Positions 42,073 through 51,900 of a stretch of 51,900 bases of DNA are shown piece after piece. Positions within the stretch are counted from its first letter, which is position 1, and each line of letters opens with the position of its first letter. Location: assembly GCA_001579985.1 (NCBI GenBank), contig LRSR01004373.1:1-51900 (forward strand). The letters are read 5' to 3'. This stretch comes from Hypsibius dujardini (lineage: Eukaryota > Tardigrada > Eutardigrada > Parachela > Hypsibiidae). Under the pieces are notes generated by a model that saw only the letters and a list, made by a program, of their open reading frames with translations, did no database searches and had not been told where the DNA came from. Position numbers and translations under genes: made by a program.

Positions 42073-42613
42073 TCAACCGTTCCACTGTTTGCCGTGTCGT
42101 TGGGCATAGTACACTTCCGAGGTTGGCGTCAGCGACATTACTTCAGTGGGCCGCCTGTCAGGGTCCTCAGAGTGCGCGCAATAGTTTGAGACTAAACAAA
42201 GCAATCAAATCACCGTTGCATCCTTTCTCGCTTATCTTCTACTGCCATACCAAAATCGACTAAATTACATAGCCCTAATAGAATGCATTCTACCTTCGGA
42301 GTACGGATTCCACTCCCAAAAAGACTTGACTCGACAGTCCTGACCCGAGTGCTTGTTACTTCCGCAATTGTAGCACGAATTTGCCTTAATGAGTGGGAGT
42401 CTTCGGTGCGTTCTTTCAGGCTCAGGCCGTAATGGCCCTAAACAACATTGGAATTCTAATTATCTGACTTGGGACAAACCGACAGACCCTCCAATCCACC
42501 GACCCACAGACAGAAAACAGGCAAATAGACAGACCAGACAGGCAGACAGGCAGACAGACAGACAAGCAGACAGACCGAGAGACAGACAAACAAACAGATA
42601 GAAGGACGGACAT

Positions 42614-42674
<61 letters not shown>

Positions 42675-44189
42675 GACTGAACAAACCAGAGGTGAGAGAT
42701 AGCCAAAACATTGTTGTTAGTCGGATGCATACGTGGTAATCCCTGAGCCGTATCTCTAGCTGCGTAATACGCTCCAGGAAGCTGTTGTGAACTGACATCC
42801 GAGTTTGCAGTGGTTGAGTTTTCTTCCCTGGTTCTTGAACAAGGATCGACAAACTCAACAGAGATTGGAGGTACTTGCGCAGAGGTTGTCATGTGGGTGT
42901 CGAATAGAGATTTTCTGCTTCCTTGGCGGTGGCGGTAATGATGATGGTCGGTTTTAAACAGTTTTATTGTCATCTCGTAGGCAGCGACGGACGGAACCAA
43001 GTCTGCTGTATTCGATACCGAGGAATCTGAAAAATCACCACCGCATGCCTCCTCATCGCAGAGTTTCTTTTTTGACTCAAGGACGAATTCGTCCGGGGCT
43101 CCTTCAGGAGTCCTGCCAATAATGATTGCACGATATTCAATCTTTAAAACTGTCGATGACTGTCGGTTTGCTGTCTCAGTGAATCACTGGCTAATCGTTT
43201 GTCTATTTGATTTTTATTGGCTTTCTACTGTCTATGTGTCTATCTGTCTGTCTATCTGTCTGTCTGTCCGTCCGTCCGTCCGTCCGTCCGTCCGTCCGTC
43301 CGTCTGTCTGTCTGTCTGCCTATCTGCCTGCCTGCCTGCCTGCCTACTTGTCAATCTATTTCTCTGTCTGTTTCTGTCTGTTGATCTTTACCCGCCTTCC
43401 TCTGCCTTTCGTCATACCTACCTTGGTACTAATGAATCCCATTCCATCGGATACCTATCGTCGTCCATTGTTTCGGAAACAACAGGCGGAACCGCTTCCA
43501 CCATCACAACCGACGTTGGCGGCGGTGTCGGGAGCCTCTACTAACATAACTTGGATTGCAGGCATTGCAGCCGGAGCTCATAGTCTTCCGACTATCACGA
43601 ACAGACATACCTGCAGATGGGTAAACGCATTCTTATGCCGAATCAGATCGACCGCAATCTGCCCCAGCCGGAACCGCCGATGGAACCGCACCGCAGGATG
43701 TCGGAACGCCATCGCCACGATCATCATCAAATCCGCAATGGCGGCTGCCGCGTCCGGACTCTGCAGCGACGGGGAATACGCCGTAATGCCAGAAAGTTCG
43801 ATGAAATCACAGATAATGTCCCCGCACGACGTGCTGGCCGGATGGAGGACACTCAGGTCCAGCAGCACTTGATTGCGCGCCATTTCACTGGTCAGCAACA
43901 GCAGAGGGTCCAGCGTGGCGTAGAGGTCGCGGAGGGCGAACACGTCGTTGGTGCGCCGCACGAGGTCCTGCGCCTCGACAATGTTGTGGAAGTCGCGGAT
44001 CATGAAGCTGTGCAGGACGGCGTGGAAGTAGCGCACCTCGAGGTGGGTCAGCGTGCTGAGCAGGGCGTAGACCACCTCGAGGCGCTCGAAGTTCTCCAAA
44101 CCGGTGTCGAGCCACTGGCGGATTTTGTCGCTGGTGTCGAAAACAGACGGTCTGAGGGAGGGCGACGGTTCGCACTCAACTTTGGTCAT
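42073..44189 (-). CDS. ZCCHC14: ZCCHC2/ZCCHC14-type zinc-knuckle protein, 445 residues
   Basis: Related animal proteins are RNA-associated post-transcriptional regulators. Exons are 44189-43611, 43537-43422, 43112-42733, 42437-42294 and 42191-42073; the sum is 1338 bp with matching phases. Exon 1 gives the conserved N-terminal domain: an LEVVYALLSTLTHLEVRYFH block, then RDFHNIVEAQ and FRHPAVRFHRRFRLGQ, like the start of ZCCHC14 (which has a LCGLLDLCIPLELRF block there). Exons 2-3 are low-complexity linker; no clear PX domain is seen. Exon 4 has one CCHC knuckle, CYNCGSNKHSGQDC. The C-terminus ends YAQRHGKQWNG. It is much shorter than the vertebrate proteins as I recall them. The exon 3 acceptor is the least certain splice site. 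Confidence 0.82.
42485..42674. repeat. (CAGA)n microsatellite, ZCCHC intron 3
   Basis: The pure part is at about 42610-42674. Confidence 0.9.
43235..43380. repeat. (CTGT)n-(CCGT)n-(CTGC)n compound microsatellite, ZCCHC intron 2
   Basis: Three tetranucleotide motifs follow one another, with CCGT repeated about eight times. Confidence 0.9.
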
Positions 44190-44971
44190 TTTGTGTGTGT
44201 GTGTGGGGTGATGAACAAAGATTTTGATCGCAATTTAGAGTGATAGTTGGATATGGAGGATTTTCTCAGTTGATTCACATGAGGTGTGGGATCTTGGTTG
44301 CTGATTGGCAAAACTTTACCTTGGGCGTTGCCGTATCAACCTTTCCTATAATTTTCATTAGTACAAGTATATAATTATTTATTTATTGTAGGTAATAATG
44401 AAATGCAAAGTAATCATAATGCGTGCCAGCAAAGTGCCTGAAACCGGCTCAAAACGATGGCAAAGGACATCGTTTTCGTCTGTCCGTACGTCTGTCTGTC
44501 TGTATTTTCTTCACATCTGCATCTATATATTACCTACCTGCTACAAGTCTATCTATCAAGTAGCTGTTACAAGTCTATGGCGGACTACATGTTTGTCGCC
44601 TGATCATTCATGCATGCATCTGTCCGCCAGCCAGCGTCGCTGCTCGTCCGTCGTCTGCTCGTCCGTCAGTGCTGCCTCTCGTACGTCTTTCACTATTCCT
44701 CTCAATCGTCTGTCTGGTTTTCCTGTCAGTCTGTCCCAGTATTTTGTACCACTCGAATATTCCTTATTTTACTTGAAAAGCTAAGCTTGAAGAAACTAAA
44801 CTCCGCGGTCAGATACATTTTTCCTCCCAAACCCCAGTCTTGAAGACTCTCAAAGCGACGCGAAACTTGCAAAATCAAACGAAAACAGTTTTGTATCACA
44901 GGCAAACTTATTTGGTTAAACGAAAACTGAAAATATCAGCCTCATGGCAAACTGAAAAAGTAACAAACCTA
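44190..44971. promoter_or_regulatory. ZCCHC upstream region / B3GAT 3' flank
   Basis: A (TG)n run is at about 44192-44205, and a short CTGT/CGTC tract at 44478-44520 and 44630-44720. No gene is seen. Confidence 0.5.
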
Positions 44972-46552
44972 CTAGAATTCCATTCCGCCCGCGGAGAACT
45001 TTCCCCGCGCGTTCCAACGTTTCTCCGCAAACACGTTGACCTTCTCCGTCCGCGTGTGCCACACCAAGACCTCCGAACAATTGCCCGCTTTCGGTTCCAG
45101 ATCTGGCAACGTCACGCCCAATCCGCGCAGAAAGTACGTCTCCTGATAGCCCACCGGCTGACCATCATCGAACCCGGCATGGGGATGCTGCAAAACCAGT
45201 CGCAAATTAACCGCGAACCCGGCCATGTCCACGGCGAACGGCCTGTCCGGTTTGTAGGCCACATCCCAACCGGTCACAATCCCCGCAACCACAATGGGCT
45301 TCTCCACCAAGAGCTCCCCGACAAACGCCACTGGCCACACTCCCGCTGTCCGCACCGTGCGGATCTCCGGAAACAGGTCCAAATCGTAGGTGTTGTCGTC
45401 GTCGGCGAAATAGACCACACCCTCTTGCTGTTGATTGGCTGAATTTCCTAGAATGGAAATGGAATTGGTAAACGGATTTCAATTATTAGATATTATTGTT
45501 AGATTCATTTAAATAGTGACTTGAAATAGCCCAAACTCGGCTTATTATTTTAAATTACACGATTGTTAATTTATTTCGAGTTAAACGGCTAGTCACGTGT
45601 TGATCTGTAATTGAATTTAAATTACAAACAGTAAATTCATTAAAGAAATTATCCTTATAAATAAATCCGAATTGAAAAATCTAAAAAAAAATTAATTCAA
45701 CTTAAAATCAGACTTTGGTCACTTGCTGATTTTCAGTTTAATTTAATTTAAAATCTGCATTTAAACAACACTACTAACTATAACGTAATACCCAAACTGC
45801 AATTTGAACTGGAATCGAAATCTAAATGGAATTCTATCTCATTCCTTGCTACATGGGCCATATGAACACATAGAATTTCATTCCGATTCCATGCTTCCTT
45901 CTACTCAGATCATTCGGAATGGCGTTGGATTTAGATTCAAACGACCATCCTTAACTTGATTGGCCGATTAATCAGTTAGGCTGTTGAGCCCCACGCCTGT
46001 CGATTGATTGATGAATTGGCGTTTAGAGCCGCTCAACGTACCAACGGGTGCTTGTTTGTTGAATGTCTCTCTCAACCAGCGTAGTCCTTCATTCCGCTGC
46101 CATACTCCGCGTGGCTTGCTCCATTGTTTGTCTCCGCTGGCCAAATCGATTTTCATGCCTTTTGGCGTGGCAACATTGAGGTGCGCGTAGCGTAGTCCGG
46201 ACTTCCGGAGGAGTTTCGCGACCAAATCACTTTTGTCAGAGGCGTCTTCCACCACAATCCAAAATAAATTTTCGACGTGCTTGAAAGTGTGAACCAATCG
46301 GGTTAGATCGGATTTCTGAGCATGGCGGGCGTATGTGGGTGTTATTAAAAAAATAGTAGGAGACGAAGGGACAATTGACGAAAAAGTTTCGGGCATTTGA
46401 CTGTCGCGAAAGTGGAGAAACTGCTGAAAGTATTCCCGTTGTTTTACGGTCGTCTCATCCGCTGACGGCATGTACGCCATCATGTAACAAAGTGCAGCCA
46501 ATATAAAAATGAAGGATATCAAGCAGATCAAAATCGTTTTTTTGCGAACCAT
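44972..46552 (-). CDS. B3GAT: Beta-1,3-glucuronyltransferase (B3GAT family), 328 residues
   Basis: It transfers glucuronic acid to galactose in the Golgi: the GAG linker for GlcAT-I, the HNK-1 epitope for GlcAT-P/S. Exons are 46552-46042 and 45447-44972; the sum is 987 bp. Exon 1 has a short tail and type II anchor (TILICLISFIFILAALCYMM), then IFLITPTYARHAQKSDLTRL, FWIVVEDASD and RGVWQRNEGLRWL. Exon 2 has the metal-binding VVYFADDDNTYDL, GVWPVAFVGELLVEKPIV, RPFAVDMAGFAVNLRL and LEPKAGNCSEVLVWHTRTEK. The catalytic block is intact. Which paralogue (B3GAT1-3) cannot be settled by eye; NLRLVLQ resembles B3GAT1/2. The start is the Met before the basic MVRKK. The intron holds SINE-related sequence. 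Confidence 0.95.
45560..45760 (-). mobile_element. SINE tail relative in the B3GAT intron
   Basis: The CACGTGTTGAT, TTTAAATTACA and CAGACTTTGGTCAC blocks match the 3' part of the element at 24600-25085. There is no tRNA-like head. Confidence 0.5.
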
Positions 46553-47130
46553 GATCGTGTTTGCCTGTTGCGGACATTTAAAATTAAAAAAACCAGAAGG
46601 AGAAATGTTTATCCGAATCAATCAAGCAGCCATTCAAGGTTTGGTCAGTTCGTTCGGTCAGCGCTATTTCGGCGTTCGGTCAGTTCTCTTCAATGTTCGT
46701 TTACTATATTAGTTGTTCGAGTTGTACATCTAAACGTTCGAATGGAACGTGCTGGCGTTCCGCTGCTGCGTTTGACCCTTCTCTCACTACAGCCTTGCGT
46801 TCTGTTAGGAAATTCCAGCGTTCGGTCACTAATTAATCACCGATCAGCTGATTTTCACGATTTTCCAGTTGTTTTTCTCGTGGCAGTTCAATAATTCAGA
46901 GTCCATTGACCGGACGGCGGACTTCGAGCTCACCCCAAATTCTTCACACTATTTTTTTTTCTCTGGCGCATACATATCATCCATCTTATTAGCACATGAA
47001 CCACGCGTCGAATTGCACCACCGAAAACTCCACCATCAAATAGTGGATTTACGGGCAAACTTTACAGTAAAAATTGTAAAATTTGCGGTCCTATTACTTG
47101 ATCTGACAAACGATTTCATCCGTATACGTG
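46553..47130. promoter_or_regulatory. Bidirectional promoter region, B3GAT and PYCR
   Basis: The two genes start 578 bp apart and diverge. Repeated GTTCGGTCA/CGTTCG motifs occur at 46648-46830. No TATA box is obvious. Confidence 0.45.
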
Positions 47131-48493
47131 ATGGATTCCTCTCCTCCACTCTCTCCCGCTGTGGTCGCTGCACCGCTTGCTCACACCGTTGGCTTCATCG
47201 GCGCTGGCAAGATGGCCACGGCCATGGCCAACGGTTTCATCCGTTCTGGTCAGTGTTCCTGCGGTTAATTGATTGATTTACCTGCGCTCGGGAGAATTAT
47301 TTTCTTCTTACGTTGATTGATTGATCCGTTGAATTGACCATTGTTCAAGTGGGACTTTAGCCATTCTTTATAGATCCATTGATCGAACGATTGCTTGAGT
47401 GCTCGGTTTTTTTGCAGGCCTGTTCCAAGCGTCAAAAATTTCTGCCGGCTGCCCCAACGACTGGGATTCATCTGAATTAACGGTTTGTGGCTCGACCTGT
47501 GTTATTGTTATTTTTTGTCGTATTGTTTAAAGGCGTTTGAATTTAAATAAGACGGAGGAATTTATTTAAAACTCAGGCGTCAAGACTTTTTTGTACAACA
47601 GACAAGTAAGTTTATTTTCTGTGAACGCGACGGAGAAAAAAATGGACAAATCTAATTTTTAATTGAATTTTCTATTATTATTTATAACCTTTTTAAATTA
47701 AATTAAGTTATTTTTAATGGCCTGTTGATGACTGAGTTTAATGTTATACATACAGGCTCTCGGAGTAGCGATCCACACCGAGAACGAATCAGTGGCCCTT
47801 GCTAGCGATATACTTATCCTTGCCGTCAAGCCGGATGTTGTGGCGACAGTGCTGCAAGAGCTTTCGCATGTCCTGCAGAAGCGTCAGACGCTGGTCTTCT
47901 CCGTCGCTGCCGGTATCACCATTGCAGCAATGGAACGGGTTCGTCAAACGCTTCGTCGATCGCTAGATTGATTTATTACTCTACATCGGTTTTACTCTTA
48001 GTCATCGCCAAACGTTCGGTACATTCGTGTGATGCCCAATACTCCCGCTCTCATTCCCGGATACGGTGCGACGGTCTTCTGCCCCAATTCTCAATGCTCT
48101 CCGGAAGACGCCCGGCTCGCTGAGAAGATGTTCACGTGCCTTGGGTTCTGTGCACAGATCCCGGAGAACCTCATGGATGCGGTCACCGGGTTGAGCGGAA
48201 GTGGACCGGCTTATGTAAGAAACTTCTTTCTTGACGTGAGAGAAGAGTTGGCTGAAAACGTATCTGTTTTGTTCTAGATTTTTACAATCATTGAAGCTTT
48301 GTCAGACGGTGGCGTCAAGATGGGTCTCCCACGGGATCTCTCTACAAAGCTCGCGGCGCAGACCGTCCTGGTACTTAATTCGCTTTTCCTGACATCGACG
48401 TCTCGCTGTTCCCTGCTTTTTCTGTTGCCTGTCTGCGTTGTGTCGGTCGGTCTGTCTTATTGCATGCCTGTCTGTTTGTCAGTCCGTCTGTCC

Positions 48494-48555
<62 letters not shown>

Positions 48556-49001
48556 CTGTTTGTTTGCCTGTATGTCAATGTGTCTGCCCGTCTCTTTCTG
48601 CCTGCCTGTATCTTTTTTCCACCATTGGCCCTCACTCCCTGCTGGCTTGCCTGTCTGCCGGCTTGGATTTATCTTTTATCTGTCTTTGCAAGTATTTAAT
48701 TGTCTGTCTATTTGTCTGTTTGTGTTTATTTCTCTGGGTTTATATTATTTGCGTCTCTGTGATATTGTCAATGATCGTTATGTCTTTGCATTCATTTCCT
48801 TTACGGTTGGTTCTATAGGGTGCTGCGAAAATGGTTACAGCTTCCGGCCAGCATCCCGGCGTCCTCCGTGACAACGTTGCCAGTCCCGGTGGGACGACCA
48901 TTCATGGCCTTCACGCCCTGGAACAAGGCGGTCTGAGGAACGCCCTCATCAATGCCGTCGAAGCGGCCACCAAGCGCTCAGCGGAGATGGGCAAGAAGTA
49001 A
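47131..49001 (+). CDS. PYCR: Pyrroline-5-carboxylate reductase, 284 residues
   Basis: It catalyses the last step of proline synthesis, reducing P5C with NAD(P)H. Exons are 47131-47248, 47418-47482, 47756-47938, 48002-48214, 48278-48370 and 48819-49001; the sum is 855 bp. The Rossmann motif [17 protein letters not shown] starts at residue 20, then [22 protein letters not shown], the catalytic-domain block [26 protein letters not shown] and the signature [18 protein letters not shown]. Length and order are those of a typical animal enzyme. There is no clear mitochondrial targeting sequence, so it resembles the cytosolic form (PYCR3 type). Intron 5 contains a CTGT tract. An ATTAAA polyadenylation signal lies about 50 bp past the stop. 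Confidence 0.97.
48425..48600. repeat. (CTGT)n microsatellite, PYCR intron 5
   Basis: The pure CTGT core is at about 48495-48560. Confidence 0.9.
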
Positions 49002-50481
49002 ATTTTGAGCGCCCAGTGCGGTGACTCTGTTGTTTTTACCTTCCGTTTGCATTAAAGTGAAAATCTCTTTTATTCGCTTCTAGAATTTTTCCGTCAGAGT
49101 ATACGGTTTGGTTAAGGGTTTTAGGTCTAGAGGTGGGACTTTTTAACTAAAACTGTTAGTGGAAATGTTTGTCCATGGATGGAGACCTTTGAGTAAACAG
49201 CACCCTTTCCTGCTACTTGTGCCACTGCAGGTTTGTTACAATGAGCAGTCAGTCCAGAAAGAAGTCGGCTGAAAACAAGGAGAGTTGTATGTAGACCGAG
49301 TTGTCACGATGAGTTTTGGGCAAGTGAGGGACATCCCTTTTGCCCGCTGTCTGAATGGGAAGGATTTTGGTATCAGTATCTTCCGCTTTGCTTAAGTGCT
49401 TTACTTCCGGCGATGTTGACCTGATGTTCTTGAAAAAGCGGTATCATAAAATGAACATCACTATCTTCTTAGAGACCCGTGGACCTAAAAAGAGTACTAC
49501 TTATTCTTACGTACTGTTCTTACTTTCTTGTCGTTTAAACAGTTCCGCTTCGTGAGAGTGAAAATGACTTAACCGCACACTTATGGTTGTACGCGCGGGG
49601 GAAAGATGATATGCTTGGGCTGGATTATAACACAAGTTTTATGTGACCCTGGATATCCGTGCTCGGGCCGTCTCCTGTTCTCCCTCGGGAATCGAGATGC
49701 ACAGCAGTGACCTGGCTCCCTCCGTCCTCTGATCACCACTTCCAAGTCCCGTTAGAAGCGTCACCAAGAGGTGGTGGAGTGCGATGTGCTCACATCTGCG
49801 GCGCGAGTTCATTCATACAAGAAAGAAAATTTAATTACATTGATTCCGAAACAGTCAATGGCAAGGTTGATTTCTACAGAGGAATGGCGCTACTTGTTGA
49901 CACGTGAAATTTGAACCACAGCAGTCTTCTTTTGATATTGTCACTGGTAAGGAGCATTCCTTTTGGGGGAAAATTTTCAAATTTAGAACAGTAACCCTGT
50001 ACAAAAACATTTTGGTCCGGAGTAAATTCTTCGACTTTAGGAATTCTGCAGCGCTGTCGTGCTTCCGCGTCTTTTAGATCGGGTTCTCCAATTACGATTG
50101 CGGTTTAAGTATGGATGTCGGGGAAATCCGAATCCAAGTGGTCCTCCAGAACTTCCAGTCCACAGAGTTTTAGAACAGGCTAATAAGGAGCAATTTGATC
50201 GCTTTCTTCTTCTCGTGTTTAGGTTGGGCGAACAGTCGATTGATCGGCCTCTGAAGAACTTAACGAGTTGAACGGGAATGTACTGCACGACGAGTTAAAA
50301 GATGTGTTCTTCCCCGTTGTACAACGAACAAATAATTCTATATGCTAATGGAATTCTCGAAACAGAAACAGAAATCAGTATAAACACGTATCACAGTATG
50401 GGATTTAGAGATGCACTGCCAACATACAACTACATACAACGAAGTTGTTACCGGGAAGGGAATTGAGACAGACAGATACTA
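49002..50481. other. Convergent intergenic region; possible unrecognised exon at 50060-50271
   Basis: No known gene is seen. At 50041-50271 both strands are open; the plus frame reads LPRLLDRVLQLRLRFKYG and ends PLKNLTS, and an acceptor-like TTCTGCAG precedes it at 50044-50051. A short open frame at 49242-49295 (MSSQSRKKSAENKE) and one at 49355-49555 could be other pieces. I cannot assemble them into one gene. Treat as unsupported. Confidence 0.3.
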
Positions 50482-51115
50482 TCACTTCCACACTTTGATT
50501 ATGCCGTCCCGCGATGCGGTTACCAAAAACATTTGGCTGCCGGTAGAGCAGATGACTAAATCGTTGACCGCATCGGAGTGCCCGACTGCTGGCGCGTCCG
50601 CGAGAGCTCGCGAATTGGTGTCGGTGTCGGTCAGCCAGGCGGACGTTCCGTTGCTGGCGGAAGTGGAGGCCGCCTTCACGCCGGAACCATGCTCGTACAC
50701 CACTTCTACTCCGTCAATTTGGACAGCCCTAAAATGGCACAAGCGTGTACCTAAATCATAATCCAAAAACCCACATGCACGTTATTCTTACTTGCAAAGC
50801 AACTTCTTGTCCGCAAGGGTCTCCCCAGTTGCGGTCGCAATCATATAAGAGTTGTCGCGAGAAAAGGTATCCCAAAAACGAATTCGACGATCGGTGCCGC
50901 TTGAGATAAAAGAGAGGTGACGGGAATCGGATGCTAGAATTTGCAGTCCTCGGATGCTGTCTTGATTTTCCGGCTAGACAAATAGTTCGGGCGGTCAATT
51001 TTCAGTCAACCTCTATGAGTCCGACTCAATGTCGTCTGTCTTCCTGTCTGTCTGTCTGTCTGCCTGTCTGCCTGTCTGCATGTCTGCCTGTCTGCCTGCC
51101 TGCCTGTCTGCCTGT

Positions 51116-51172
<57 letters not shown>

Positions 51173-51878
51173 TGCCTGCTCTGTCTGTCTGTCTGTTGCC
51201 AGTTAACTATCCGTCTGCTTGCCTCCTACCTGGGATGGTACAAGAGGTGCTGCTGGACCGGACCAAACTGCCATCGTCCTGGAACTCGTCTCCGTGTCCC
51301 ACACCGACACCTCGTTATTGCCTTTGGCACACGCAATCACAGCACTGTCCAATTTGGGATGTGTGTAAAGGCGATTGATGGCGGCACCCGCAGGATGGCG
51401 CACCGACGAGATGGGGATGCGGAAGCGGAGATCCCATGTCACCATATAGCCGTCGCTGCTGCCAGTGGTGATCCAGCTCTGTTCCGGGCTGACGCAGAAA
51501 GTCTTCAGCATACCTGCATCAAATTAATTCATTAGAACAAGAAAAAACTCTGATCTTGAAGAAGGTACGAAGGACTTGAATCCTACCGCATCGTAAATCG
51601 CTCTGTAGTCTCCAGACATGGTTGGGTGTGCGCAAATCCCAGCCTGCCACAACTCCCATCGAGGTGGCAAAAGCGACAATATGCTGAGAACCTATTAGAA
51701 CCATAAAAGAAGACCATTTAATTAATGCACGGGAAACAAATCGGTTTTCAAACATATTTACATATGAAAAAGTTGCTTACCAGGATCGCAATAGCCCATT
51801 TCGATGACCACGCCATCTCGTTTAGGATCGATGGCCCGCTCAAGTTTGACGGCATTTTTAGTAGGGTCATTCTCTAAC
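50482..51878 (-). CDS. PIK3R4: PIK3R4/VPS15, C-terminal WD40 exons (gene continues beyond the right edge)
   Basis: This is the regulatory kinase-like subunit of the class III PI3-kinase (VPS34) complex in autophagy and endosomal sorting. Exons seen are 51878-51781, 51691-51587, 51513-51230, 50973-50792 and 50728-50482, with consistent phases. WD40 blade sequences are AFATSMGVVAGWDLRTPN, WITTGSSDGYMVTWDLRF, ACAKGNNEVSVWDTETSS, ISSGTDRRIRFWDTFSRDN and FLVTASRDGIIKVWK at the end, matching the final propeller of VPS15 blade by blade. The kinase and HEAT parts lie outside the window. A linker in the last exon is rich in Ser/Ala/Thr. Intron 3 of the visible set holds a long CCTG/CTGT tract. Confidence 0.95.
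51030..51200. repeat. (CTGT)n-(CCTG)n microsatellite, PIK3R4 intron
   Basis: It includes about 16 consecutive CCTG/CTGC units at 51115-51175. In the transcript the tract reads (CAGG)n and starts about 30 nt after the donor at 51229. Confidence 0.9.
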
Positions 51879-51900
51879 CTGAGGAATAGAAGCAAAAAAC

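Overview
The window reads as nuclear DNA of an animal. Almost every gene is split by GT-AG introns. The set (PAPS transporter, ribitol xylosyltransferase, GAG-type glucuronyltransferase, Sly1, VPS15/PIK3R4, eL14, P5C reductase, a ZCCHC14-type protein, acid sphingomyelinase) is metazoan in character. Introns are packed with (CTGT/CAGA)n tracts, MITE-like inverted-repeat elements and a tRNA-derived SINE. I cannot name the species.

Layout. 1-4.3 kb: part of a Polinton/Maverick-type virus-like element (capsid-type protein cut by the window edge, adenain-like protease in the -1 frame, packaging ATPase, a small secreted Cys-rich ORF on the opposite strand, and a frame-broken minus-strand gene). 4.5-5.2 kb: a small unrecognised three-exon gene. 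6.3-7.5 kb: only the first two exons of an acid sphingomyelinase gene. 8.8-17.0 kb: an 11-exon gene for a 1100-residue protein with ankyrin repeats, six Mind bomb-type SH3_15 repeats and a C-terminal protein kinase; this is the most unusual gene here. 18.2-21.1 kb: SLC35B2. 21.9-26.0 kb: a tandem pair of secreted-protein genes, with a broken copy of the RPL14 3' end left between them. 26.2-27.7 kb: RPL14. 28.5-33.8 kb: SCFD1/SLY1 in 22 exons. 34.4-37.6 kb: RXYLT1. 38.7-41.4 kb: an SLC35F3/F4-type transporter (+). 42.1-44.2 kb: a ZCCHC2/14-type gene. 45.0-46.6 kb: a B3GAT glucuronyltransferase. 47.1-49.0 kb: PYCR (+). 50.5-51.9 kb: the C-terminal exons of PIK3R4/VPS15.

Exon models were built by hand from splice sites and reading phase. 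For each complete conserved gene the summed exon length is divisible by three and the protein aligns end to end with the family as I know it, so these models are strong. Several genes act in the Golgi/endomembrane system: SLC35B2 supplies the sulfate donor, RXYLT1 and B3GAT are glycan transferases, and SLY1 and VPS15 act in vesicle fusion and endosomal PI3P. Whether this clustering means anything is unproven. Mobile elements sit mainly in introns: MITE and SINE in RXYLT1 intron 1, a palindromic MITE in SLY1, a MITE in the kinase gene and in the SLC35F gene, and SINE sequence in B3GAT and in the second secreted-protein gene.
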